Shown here in pieces: positions 1 to 9,558 of a stretch of DNA of 64,000 bases; within the stretch, counting starts at the first letter, position 1; every line of letters begins with the position of its first letter. The position numbers and the translations under genes were made by a program. Source of the DNA: Gautieria morchelliformis (taxonomy: Eukaryota; Basidiomycota; Agaricomycetes; Gomphales; Gomphaceae). The stretch spans positions 29,597 to 93,596 of the forward strand of contig WHVA01000454.1 of assembly GCA_015179125.1 (NCBI GenBank), in the 5' to 3' direction. Below the pieces are notes generated by a model, which saw only the letters and a program-made list of their open reading frames with translations, searched no databases and was not told where the DNA came from.

Positions 1-969
1 GGAACTGGCAGGGTATTCGCGTGGTGAGTTATAGAAGCCGTGTGAGGGTTATACGGTACTCACTCGTGCCCACCCAATGACTCTCATCTGTCCCCACGAC
101 TCTACCACTCCACCGTCCAGCCAGCGCCTGAAATGGTGATGTCTCCACGGCGCTTGCTCAGAAGTTCAAGCCGAGATTCGGCTAATTGCTCGGCTAATTG
201 CCAACCATTCACAGTTTCTTCTGATGAACGGGAACAGCGCTAAGCACAAACCACGAGTCCACAATGAGTAAGTCAATCACTGACTCCACCCCAAAGTATT
301 TCTGCAGCACTTGAAGTGCGGTCGACAACAGGCTTCAAATGCAATCACCGCCCAATGTCGGACTGTTCGGCAAATGTCCCCGTAAGTACTACGTGAAACT
401 CTTTGCCGATAAGGATCTCAAGAAAACTGTCGTATTGCCAGAGACAATACTGCCTCAAGTAGGTCGGGTCAACTTTCTTCTTGTAATATCAAATTATTTC
501 CTTGTCACGACCATAAAAATAAAAAAAACCAATTTTCGCCGTTAGAGATATCTCCTTTTGATTAACCTCGACGTGATGTGGAAGGGCACGCTCTGAGCTG
601 AGGGTCCATACTCGGTCCTGTTACGGCGTTGAACTGTACTACTTCGGAAATACAATTCCCTGTAGACTGTAGTAGACTGCGTAGCTGTAAGTGCCGACTG
701 ATGGTAGCGCGCCGGAGCCCAAACAGCCCGAGGGCGCTACGGAGGCTACCGAATGCAACACGCAGCGCAGCTTCCGGAGCTTGAAGCCTTTCTTGATGAA
801 CGTGACAGTGCGACCGAACATATGGTCGAAATGTATTTGTGTAAATGCACCGGAGATCCGGCCTCTACGTGAGGCGCCACTGGGCCAGAAATATTCTTGT
901 TCTCGTTGAAAGGTTCCTTGCGCGTTTAAGGAGATGTCCCAAGAACAGGCCAGATAGTTATTACGACAA
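1..969. other. No gene recognised
   Basis: This stretch lies downstream of the kinase-like gene that ends at 970. The short reading frames in it have no recognisable motif and overlap one another on both strands. I see no repeat or RNA gene here. It may hold the 3' untranslated region of the kinase-like gene (inference). Confidence 0.4.
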
Positions 970-2391
970 CTATACACTGTCAGGCTCTAGGTTGTTCTCT
1001 GGTGTGTCCCCGGTGACGATTCCTGGTACATCTGTCGCAGACTCTAGCGACGTTGTCGAACGTCTTGGTGACGGCGGAGGGCGTGGAACCCTCGAGGCAA
1101 GACTATCGGAGGACATGGTAGAACGGAACTGACGAACGCACTTCAATGCCTGGGACATCGTGGGGCGAGCCAGCGGGTCTTCCAATGTCATCTCCGTGAA
1201 CAATTTGGTTAAAGGTGTCCAAGGCTCATCAAGATGCTGCGCAGAGTTAGGTCCACCATCAGCGCTCAAGACGTGGAACTCACTTGGAAACATTGGAGAA
1301 ACATCCTCCCTAACTGCCAAACATCCGCCCGGAAGGGACAGTAAGGCTGTTCTGACAACATCTCAGACACAACATGCCTGCCATATTTTCCACGCAAGCC
1401 TTTGGTGGGAAGACCATTAACAACATGCGTGGATGGGTCTGAATCGTGCTCATAGCAGACGGAAAGCTCAAAGTCGTTCAAATAATAGCGAACCGGGAAG
1501 TGCTCCCGAAACGGTGTAGGGGGCCCAAGAATACCTCCAAACTGAGTAATCCCATTAATGTCCTGAGTGGGACCGCCTTTAAAATTTATAAGTACGTTGT
1601 CGATATCAATATCCTTCATAAAAAAACGTGGATTACTACTGATCATACATTGAATAAGCATGGGCAACTCACGAGATGTGCCACCAAACGCTCATGACAA
1701 AAAGTAAGACCCTGTGGAGTGCTATTAGAGTCCTTCGAGCCGGTGAACGAAGCCTGTGACATCTACCTCTATCATCTGGTATACAGCGTCGACCACTTCA
1801 CCATAATTATAATGCCATGGTGAGTCAAATCCCTCATGCATCAGTGGGAATACAGCGAAGATCATATCGTCACGGACGATCTCGCGCAACATTGGCACAA
1901 TGTGATTCTCTCCGCGAAATGCGACGTGACCTGTGGCAAGACGACGCAAAACTGCGAGATGAGTCAGGCCTTCATCGCCAAAGGCGATGAGGCGAATGAG
2001 CACGTCGCGGTCATCAACAGTACGAGCGGGACAATGAACAGCTTTCTATCAATAAACATGTTTAAACTAAGAAGCAAAGCCATTGTAGAAAACCGAACTA
2101 TACCGCAAGATCAAAGCCTGACTCTGGCCTAGTATCGCTGACCGGCGTGCTGTAGACGAAGCCATCAGGGGACCGCGGGAGATCGTTACCAGGGACAAGG
2201 TAAAGGTGACGGTATCGGGTATAACATTTCTTCCACAACGTGAGACCTCGCTCAAGGAAAAACTGTTCAAGAGGAGTCCAAACATCGCGCGGAGTTGTGC
2301 CTTTTGGTTCCCATCCACTGGTCCGCCAATCTCGAAGCGTCTTCGGAAGAGTGTCGCGTGTGAAAGGGACCGTGACTGGTGTGCTAGTCAT
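970..2391 (-). CDS. Protein kinase-like protein, 5 exons
   Basis: Predicted kinase-fold protein of about 400 residues. I place exons at 2391-2104, 2045-1767, 1711-1673, 1613-1284 and 1236-970. All five lengths are multiples of three, and the introns (47-59 bp) have GT and AG ends. The start was chosen because the ATG at 2391 leads directly into the family-like N-terminus ahead of LWKKCYTRYRHLYLVPGNDL. The catalytic loop reads AHLDIDIDNVLI instead of HRDxxxxN: the Asp and Asn are kept and the Arg is lost. The metal-binding DFG is replaced by DFE in YYLNDFELS. A typical C-lobe motif, PFRADVWQLGRMF, follows, then DPLARPT. It resembles the fungal kinase-like proteins common in mushrooms; substrate and role are unknown. 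The altered HRD and DFG suggest weak or atypical catalysis (inference). It is divergent from the SCY1-like gene, with a 380-bp shared intergenic region. Confidence 0.75.
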
Positions 2392-2771
2392 AGACAAAAA
2401 CGATGTGTTTTCGCGTGCGAGATGAAGGGATGATGAAAGCCCGTCGCACCGCATAAATGACCACATGCAGCACCACAACGCACCCACACCGTGACATTCG
2501 CTTCGAGACAATATAATCAATGATAACCATCCAAAAAGTTAAACAAAAACCGATGCCAGGTGACAAGACAGGATAGTCACTATGCTGCGGCATATTTACT
2601 AGAGGCCGGTGTTGCCGGCAGCCCCTTGTCGATGCCGTGAAAAGAGTCTAGGATTAAGAAGAAAAAAACAGTTATCATTTGTCACAGCTGGCAATAACCA
2701 GCACATAGAAGTGAGCAGAACATCCCTTCCATTCTCAGGCCTAATTCACATGACCGGTACCAGTCGTCTTC
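2392..2771. promoter_or_regulatory. Divergent intergenic region
   Basis: About 380 bp separate the start codons of the kinase-like gene (minus strand) and the SCY1-like gene (plus strand), so it probably holds both promoters. I found no convincing TATA box or palindromic operator. The assignment rests only on the divergent layout. Confidence 0.35.
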
Positions 2772-4343
2772 ATGTTGGCTGCCGCAACCTCGCTGTTCGC
2801 CCGCACGAACATCTCTCAATGTTACGTTATCTCGTCCCCCGGCGCAACACCCTCATCTTCTGCACTTCCAGCAGCAAATTTTACGCCTGTCTTCAATGTG
2901 GGACCTTGGAAAGTTCAATTTGCCATGCACAAGACCACAAACAAGCGTGTTTCAGTCTGGAGTTTCTATAAGCGTTCCCCAGAACTTGAGAGATGTGGAC
3001 CAAGTGCGCGAGAGCGGGTATTAGATGTCTCGAAGGTTGAAGTGCGTGTTATGTTGAGCTTCTTTGAGGTGATCTTTCCGGCGGTGAGATCTCCTGAAAG
3101 AAACTACAACAATTATAAAACTTGGATTCGCATTAATGTTGTCATTTAAAGGCCGGAGCCCTTGGTCGGCTGCGACACCCCTCTATCTTAGGTTCAATCT
3201 CTTCGTGATTCCGTTCGCGAACCTCGTTGAAATGTTTACATCCTGCAGAAATGGTGGAGCCCCTGGAAGAAACCCGTTCGGAACTAACCTTTGCAACAGA
3301 ACCGCTGTTATCTTCCCTCTCCCAATCAATACCTTCAGCGTCACGTTCGCCTTCTATTGAATTGGATGAAGTTGAGGTACGTCCTCGATCGCAGACGGGT
3401 TTATCGCCTCATCATTCGTCCCTGCAGATTCAGAAAGGCATCCTACAGCTCTGCAAAGGCCTTGACTTTTTGCACACATCGGCGCGCCTCATTCACTCCA
3501 ATATCTCGCCATCAATGCTAATGTACGACACCTGCATTGTATGACGTTTTGTACATCCGTCATGAGTTATTTTTAGGGCGATTGGAAGATTTCAGGTCTA
3601 GGACTTACCATAGCCTTAACTACACCCGACGGATCACCAACTCGCTGGGAGTTTCCAACGTATGATTCACGTCTAACACCTCATGTTCAGCGTTCTTTTG
3701 ATTACATGGGCACGTCATCCTACGCGACCATCGCCATATCTTCCTAATTCCCTCACTTTCAAAGCTCCCAAGTATGCTTTAGACGAGCAACTAACGACAG
3801 CATCCGACATGTACGCTCTCGGCTGCTTGATCTATGCAGTTCATTGCAAGGGAAAGCCCCCGTTCTCGAACCACGGTAGCGTCAGTGGTTTGCGAGATAA
3901 TGCTGGCAAGCCAGCCACTGGTACTGAACATCTGGATGCAGATCTTCGAGGTCAGCAGCACGGCACTTTATACCCCTTCATCGTCTACGCGCTGATGCCT
4001 AGGGTCCCTTTAGCCCTTCTCTCTTCACTTATCATATGACAGCCTCAAGGTCGTCCCAGCCCCACCACATTACCAACATATCCGTTTTTCTCCTCTCTGC
4101 CAGTCTCCACCCTCAGCTTTTTGGATCGATCTACTTTCGCGTCCAAGACTCGAGAAGAAAAAATAGCTTTCATGAAGGGCCTTTCTGGTGTACTCCCAAG
4201 ATTTTCGGATGGGCTCCGTACTCGAAAGATATTACCATCACTCCTGGAAGAAGTGATCTTACCCTCCTCGTTTCCGTTATGTGGATTCTGACGACAATAG
4301 CAGATGAAGGACACGCATCTCCTGCCCTCTATCCTGCCCAACC
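2772..4343 (+). pseudogene. SCY1-like pseudokinase, truncated
   Basis: Matches the N-terminal half of the SCY1/SCYL2 family, catalytically inactive kinases linked to vesicle traffic (family knowledge). Exons: 2772-3035, 3152-3191, 3249-3376, 3428-3538, 3577-3709, 3765-3950, 4014-4252 and 4304 to about 4343. The reading frame is kept through every junction. Family features seen: MLAAATSLFARTNISQ at the start, LRHPSIL, MVEPLEETRSEL, LIHSNISP in place of the HRD loop, ISGLGL in place of DFG, and ASDMYALGCLIYAVH. Damage: an in-frame TGA at 4037-4039, where the codon before it also looks C-to-T changed; a GC instead of GT donor at 3710; and loss of all family similarity after about 4343. Full-length members are roughly twice as long, so the HEAT-repeat half is missing. 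The truncation and the stop make it a pseudogene. Confidence 0.8.
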
Positions 4344-5537
4344 CGTCACAGCGGACAAGGCGTCCTCTATGACACTTCCATCTGCAAAAATATGTTTGCG
4401 GCGTGATTCTGTTCGTATACGTTCAGTTAAAATGACGCGCAATCTATCACCTATTTTACCTTCACCATGCATGGTTTTTCTGTATTTTCAGAGATAAGAA
4501 ACCAATGTTACGCTGTCTGACATTTGTCATCTCCCCGCCCCTCTTTCTCTGTTTTGACACCCTGCCATGTAATCGTTGACGAAACTGGTAAAATACGAGA
4601 AGCTATACAGAACGATCCAACAGCGATTCACAAAGACTACAAAACACCTTCTACTATACGGACTTCTGGTAACGTCCTTCTTACCAGAGAAAAGCTGTTC
4701 ATGCAGGGCCTCATCACCTTCCCTATATTCCCAAATCAACGTAGCCTGCTATGCAACCCACAGCGAATCGGCAATCCTGCGAACAATCCCTTAACATTCC
4801 CCCCCGAAAGATCCCCCCCCCCCACACCTAATTTCATCTAACAGGAGGGTGCCGTCGAACGACGGCTTCCTCTACTTCTACCGTTCGATGTTGGACTGTA
4901 CGAACAGAACAGCCACTACCATCGAGTTACGGCAGGGTGCGAACTCATACAGTCTGGTGTTTTGTAGTCTTTGTGAATCGCTGTTGGATCGTTCTGTATA
5001 GCTTCAGTCTAAGGTCGAATGGTAGAAGCAGTAGTACCCAGGAGCCGTCGCACGACGACACCTAGGAAATTCTCGGATTTTCGAGCCTCCAGAAAGCACG
5101 GTTGGCAGAAAGCACTGCTATACACGATGCTGTGGGAGTCGACAGTGTTGGGACGGTTCAGACGTAGTAAGAAAGACTTCGTGCTAACCTAAGGTCTTGT
5201 TCTGTAAGAGTTATTCACTTCGCATCGTTTACGGATATGGCTCGACCAGGGCGGGTTGTTAATATTGATTTAAGCGTGAGACGACGGTGAGAGGTCTACG
5301 ATGGCACTGGAGACATGCCAAGTACGGTTAGCAGAGTCAGTAATAAGAACGTCAGTCATGACATACGGCAGAACGACCGAAATCAGACAAAGATAAGATA
5401 GAACCCTAAAACGGATTCCAACGTTGACAAATGCGCTTACTATTTCGCCAATATTTACCAGATCCGGGTACCTGAACATTACGGAATACTTCAATATTAC
5501 TTAGAACGGTATATAAAACCCCACACATAACATCAAA
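4344..5537. other. Intergenic, with fold-back sequence
   Basis: No gene is recognised. The segment starts where the SCY1-like similarity stops and ends at the 3' terminus of Helitron H1. Its main structure is the inverted repeat described separately (4599-5005). A run of C and A lies near 4800-4828. Short reading frames on both strands lack motifs. Confidence 0.4.
4599..5005. repeat. Inverted repeat, 50-bp perfect arms
   Basis: Bases 4599-4648 and 4956-5005 are exact reverse complements, separated by 307 bp. A second, weaker pair sits around it: the segment near 4881-4897 is the imperfect reverse complement of the one near 5012-5031. Short palindromes of the type CCGTCGnACGACGG lie near 4852-4868 and 5046-5058. 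This is the layout of a small fold-back element or a MITE remnant. No coding capacity or target duplication was identified. Confidence 0.7.
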
Positions 5538-5565
5538 CTAGGTGGGTACCCGCGCTTCGCGCGGG
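5538..5565 (-). terminator. Helitron H1 3' terminus
   Basis: On the minus strand, CCCGCGC / loop / GCGCGGG forms a 7-bp stem (5549-5565), followed seven bases later by the terminal CTAG (5541-5538). A short GC hairpin about ten bases before CTRR is the hallmark of a Helitron 3' end. Near-identical termini recur at 15845, 17585, 20418, 22451, 25613 and 31711. Confidence 0.85.
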
Positions 5566-5574
5566 GGTGTAGGT

Positions 5575-5700
5575 CAAGCGCCTTGGGTCAAATGCATCAG
5601 TAAGGTCAAATGCATCAGTAAGGTCAAATGCATCGGTAAGGTCAAATGCATCGGTAAGATCAAATGCATCGGTAAGGTCAAATGCATTGGGGTAAATAAA
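5575..5700 (-). repeat. 18-bp tandem repeats next to the Helitron 3' end
   Basis: About six copies of GTCAAATGCATCRGTAAG (plus-strand reading) lie directly inside the terminal hairpin. Related units occupy the same place in H2-H7, with variants such as GTCTAACRCATCAGTAA. The fixed position beside the hairpin suggests a subterminal element of the family, possibly Rep-binding iterons (inference). The six-residue open reading is a by-product of the 18-bp period. Confidence 0.75.
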
Positions 5701-5968
5701 ATGCATCTTGTACAATATATCCTCTTCTCATGTTTCCCATGTCCCCTTTATGTCATGTGCTCCCTGTGTATATATCCTCAAAAGGTGTGATGATTATACG
5801 TATTTTCTCCGTATGGGATGTTTATATATACCTATCATCTACTTCATAAAGGTCTGGGTCATATGCCTCATTATCAGCTGGGTTACCCAAGGTGCAGGGA
5901 TACCGACTTAAGGGCCTTGAGGAGCTTTGATAAAGTGTTTCTGTGCTGCAACCTGCACTGCGGTTCTC

Positions 5969-6857
5969 CTAGTGCACCCTAGTATGCATAGGGTGTTCCC
6001 TGGTGTAGTGTGCGTACACAGATATGAACATGCAGACCTCCCTCTCTACATCTGTGATGGTCCTCGCAGCAACTCTAGACATGAAAGTGGTAATAGTCTT
6101 GACTGAATCATCAGGTATTATAAGATTGCGCCTATTATCATAATCCACAGGTTTCATAGCTTTGAGAAGGCTTTCATCTTGAAGAACAGAAAAGTGGCTC
6201 CATTCCATAGTTGATGTGCCACTTTGGGAGTCACTGCACTGTCTTGGAACCATGCAGGAATGCCATCAGGAAATCCATCATGAAAGGACTCATCAAAATA
6301 ATGGAATCCATGCACACCAGACACATGTCAAAAGTGAACTGTTTACATGTTACATTCCAGTAGCAATTCCTTGCCCTTGTGCATTGTGAAATAGATCCAA
6401 TAGTGATCTTGGGGATCCTTAATTTTGACAATGCTTGTATATATATATGCCAGCTGATCCTCCAGTGACACTCTCAGAGAAATAGAAACAATACCAAAAT
6501 CAGAAATGGGGGAAGACCCAAAATGCAGTTGGATTTGATGTGCTCTGTCCCTTCCTTGGTTGTTGTTGAGTAAATCCCAAGCATGAGTCCCAAGGCAGAC
6601 ATGTGATGATAGGCAGGACATTTCCTTCTCTTGTGATGTGTGTCCTCATTTTACTCTGCACAGCTGTGGTTGGTGCTGTAGGCCACCTATTGCTCCCATC
6701 CAAGTTGCCTTCATTGATTGGTGTTCCAAGCTTGACAATAAAGGCAGTTGATCCATCAGGGAGTGGTGAATTGATTGGATAGTACAAAGTCAGATCTATG
6801 CGATCTGTTTTGCCAGGTGACCGAAGAGGCGGTTGAACTGCTAACAACGTCAGTAGA
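5969..6857 (-). pseudogene. Captured gene fragments in H1, unrecognised
   Basis: Minus-strand coding-like pieces in several frames: 6871-6500 (contains DLTLYYPINSPLPDGSTAF), 6621-6343 (contains DPQDHYWIYFTMHKGKEL) and 6253-5969 (contains KPVDYDNRRNLI and VKTITTFMSRVAAR). The frame changes may be introns or decay. Shortened copies with the same wording occur in H2 (15980-16311) and H4 (20571-20904). I do not recognise the source gene. Helitrons often carry host gene fragments, so capture is the likeliest explanation (inference). No function is proposed. Confidence 0.5.
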
Positions 6858-7706
6858 TAGCGTGTCCTCACCCGTAGCGTGTCCTCACCCGTAGCGTGTC
6901 CTCACCCGTAGCGTGTCCTCACCCGTAGCGTGTCCTCACCCGTAGCGTGTCCTCACCCGTAGCGTGTCCTCACCCGTAGCGTGTCCTCACCCGTAGCGTG
7001 TCCTCACCCGTAGCGTGTCCTCACCCGTAGCGTGTCCTCACCCGTAGCGTGTCCTCACCCGTAGCGTGTCCTCACCCGTAGCGTGTCCTCACCCGTAGCG
7101 TGTCCTCACCCGTAGCGTGTCCTCACCCGTAGCGTGTCCTCACCCGTAGCGTGTCCTCACCCGTAGCGTGTCCTCACCCGTAGCGTGTCCTCACCCGTAG
7201 CGTGTCCTCACCCGTAGCGTGTCCTCACCCGTAGCGTGTCCTCACCCGTAGCGTGTCCTCACCCGTAGCGTGTCCTCACCCGTAGCGTGTCCTCACCCGT
7301 AGCGTGTCCTCACCCGTAGCGTGTCCTCACCCGTAGCGTGTCCTCACCCGTAGCGTGTCCTCACCCGTAGCGTGTCCTCACCCGTAGCGTGTCCTCACCC
7401 GTAGCGTGTCCTCACCCGTAGCGTGTCCTCACCCGTAGCGTGTCCTCACCCGTAGCGTGTCCTCACCCGTAGCGTGTCCTCACCCGTAGCGTGTCCTCAC
7501 CCGTAGCGTGTCCTCACCCGTAGCGTGTCCTCACCCGTAGCGTGTCCTCACCCGTAGCGTGTCCTCACCCGTAGCGTGTCCTCACCCGTAGCGTGTCCTC
7601 ACCCGTAGCGTGTCCTCACCCGTAGCGTGTCCTCACCCGTAGCGTGTCCTCACCCGCAGCGTGTCCTCACCCGCAGCGTGTCCTCACCCGCAGCGTGTCC
7701 TCACCG
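6858..7706. repeat. 17-bp minisatellite, about 50 copies
   Basis: The unit is TAGCGTGTCCTCACCCG. About 47 consecutive copies (to near 7655) look identical. The last few change to CAGCG and the array ends near 7706. Because 17 is not a multiple of three, no single frame can keep a coding message, so I treat it as non-coding. Diverged forms of the same unit fill H2 and H4. Confidence 0.95.
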
Positions 7707-8354
7707 CAGTGTCCAATGCAGCTTGTCCTAGCATGCCCTCACAGGTAGCATGTCCTCACATGCAGTGTGTCCCCAAACATGTAGTGTGTCCCCAAGTATA
7801 GCATGCGTGGCATGTCCCCATGCAAGTGTCCCCCAAGTATAGTGTGCATAACATGTCCCTTGTTTGTAGCATGTCCCCATGCATGGTGTGTCACCCTGTA
7901 GTGTGTAGCTTGTCCCTTGTTTATAGCATGTTGCCCTATAGTGTGCATAGCATGTCCCTATAGTGTGTGTAGCATCCCCATGTTTAACATATCCCCAAGA
8001 GCCTCAAAGTGAATTTATTGTAGGGGCAATATAACAGAGGGTTTATAGTGAATATATTAGAGGAATAGACTTATTTATATTTGCAAGCAGAGGCTGTTAC
8101 TTATCATTAACTTTAGCAAACTCAGGGAAATTTATTAATGTTTGTTTTAACATAGACAGTATACAAAATAAAATAATAACAAAAGAAACTACATTGCAAG
8201 CAGAGCCTGTTGTCATTAATTTTAGCAAGTTCAGGATAATGTATTAATATCTATTTCTCGAAAAAATGTCAAAAATATACAGTACATATGGTCAAATACA
8301 ATAACAAAAGAGATAAAATAAGATTACTACATTGGATCAAATAGCAATATTAGT
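7707..8354. repeat. Degenerate minisatellite and AT-rich subterminal repeats of H1
   Basis: From 7707 to about 7990 the 17-bp theme decays into 17-21 bp variants of TAGCATGTCCCCA. From about 8010 to 8340 the sequence is AT-rich, with repeats of about 80 bp containing GCAGAGCCTGTT, TTTAGCAA, TCAGG and ATGTCAAAA. The same repeats lie between the minisatellite and the 5' promoter block in H2-H5. No gene is visible. Confidence 0.6.
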
Positions 8355-8462
8355 ACACTCTTTTACCTCCTAAGGAGCCCCAGCAACAGCAAGAGACACC
8401 CAGAGAAACTTTCTCTGGGTGTCTCTTGCTGTTGCTGGGTCTCCTTGGGGGTAAAAGAGTGT
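8355..8462. repeat. Long hairpin with a 1-base loop
   Basis: Bases 8355-8408 and 8410-8462 are reverse complements with one mismatch and one gap, around the single base at 8409. This would form a stem of about 53 bp. The arm carries the AGCAACAGCAAGAGACACCC type sequence related to the CCAGAGAAGCCCAGAGAC segment of the other copies, so it looks like a snap-back duplication. Gypsy-1 inserted exactly at its outer edge: the AGTGT target duplication overlaps the last bases of the arm. Confidence 0.85.
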
Positions 8463-8844
8463 TGTGAGGGCAACACTAATGACGAAGCCACAACCAAAGA
8501 TACTCAAGGAGATAAGAGCCGATACTAGGACAATGACCAACTGTGTAGTGGGTATCCTCAGTTTATAGCTCTACCAACGATAGATACATGGGGACTTGCC
8601 TGTGTAGTGGGTATCCCCAGAGATCAAGCTGAGGAAACGCCACCACACGAGCTACAGTCTTATAGCGCTGGCAAGGCTTACATAATAGGGGAGACGGAAA
8701 CTTGTAGAAGGTTACGGAAGGTGACATGTGACGGAGTGTGACAGAATGTGACATGTGACGGAATGTGACGGAATGTGATGGAAGGTGACAGAAACTCATG
8801 GAAGGAAATAGAAACTTGTGGAAGGAAATGCGTGAACCCTGACA
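8463..8844 (-). repeat. gypsy-1 3' LTR
   Basis: Reads TG...CA in both orientations. On the minus strand it is preceded directly by a purine tract (AGAGGGGGGTGA, 8856-8845), the expected polypurine tract for plus-strand priming. It contains short GTGACGGAAT-type tandem repeats. It is near-identical to 15125-15512. Confidence 0.95.
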
Positions 8845-8897
8845 TCACCCCCCTCTCAATGCTTGTCGTCCCGACAAGCACAGCTGCCACCTAGTCC

Positions 8898-9452
8898 TCA
8901 ACATCCACCGAGACATCGTTTCCAAGTATGCCACAGGCGGGACCACCATCTCTCCTGGCCCTTCCCTTCCTGGTAACGCAGGTTAATGATGAGCTCAGGG
9001 GGATTGGGGTCCATGGGCAAGTGCGGCCCTCGGAACCTTGCTCGACGTATTCGCTCTCCTGCCATGTTGAGGAAATGCCGCCCCTCCCAGCCTTCGAAAG
9101 TGTAAGGGGTTCCACAAGGGGGGGTTCCATCGTTGAGGAAGACAGGGTCGCCGATGTAGTATGTGTTCTCTCGTCTGTGTCGGGGCCTGAGGAATGCGAG
9201 TGCAGGGCGAGTGGGCGCCTGACTCTCCGCTGGTGTGAGGTCCTCAGAGCTGACGGACCACTTTGAAGACCATGCAACGTCGAGATCACGGCAGTCAAGC
9301 ATCCTTTGTAGCTTGGCTTCACTGGCTGCTCTGGATGACGAGAAGCCGGAGAAGTGCAGGAGGGTGGGATTGACACGTGACATGTTTGGCAGGTCAGAGA
9401 GGTTTTGGGTCAAGCTGGGGAGGGCAACAAGCTCAATGGCAGGCGAGGACAT
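8898..9452 (-). CDS. Extra 3' ORF of gypsy-1, unknown function
   Basis: An open reading frame of 184 residues between the end of the integrase-chromodomain gene (9559) and the polypurine tract, on the sense strand of the element. It starts MSSPAIELVALPSL and contains NTYYIGDPVFLNDGT and FEGWEGRHFLNMAGERIRRA. I recognise no family, and see no membrane segment or signal peptide. The position matches that of accessory or envelope-like ORFs of some LTR elements, but nothing here looks like an envelope protein. It could be a captured host fragment or an element-specific protein. Confidence 0.55.
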   Translation of the reverse strand: MSSPAIELVALPSLTQNLSDLPNMSRVNPTLLHFSGFSSSRAASEAKLQRMLDCRDLDVAWSSKWSVSSEDLTPAESQAPTRPALAFLRPRHRRENTYYIGDPVFLNDGTPPCGTPYTFEGWEGRHFLNMAGERIRRARFRGPHLPMDPNPPELIINLRYQEGKGQERWWSRLWHTWKRCLGGC

Positions 9453-9558
9453 GGTTGATGGATATGGTAGGGTCGATGCAGTGGAAGTGAGCGGTCACAG
9501 GTGGAGAGGGGATATATAGCTTATCAGAATGAATTGGTTAGGCGGAGGCCGATATCGC

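Noticed and set aside
6858..7706. CRISPR-like array
   Set aside because: The units are contiguous 17-mers with no unique spacers, the sequence is eukaryotic, and no cas genes are present.
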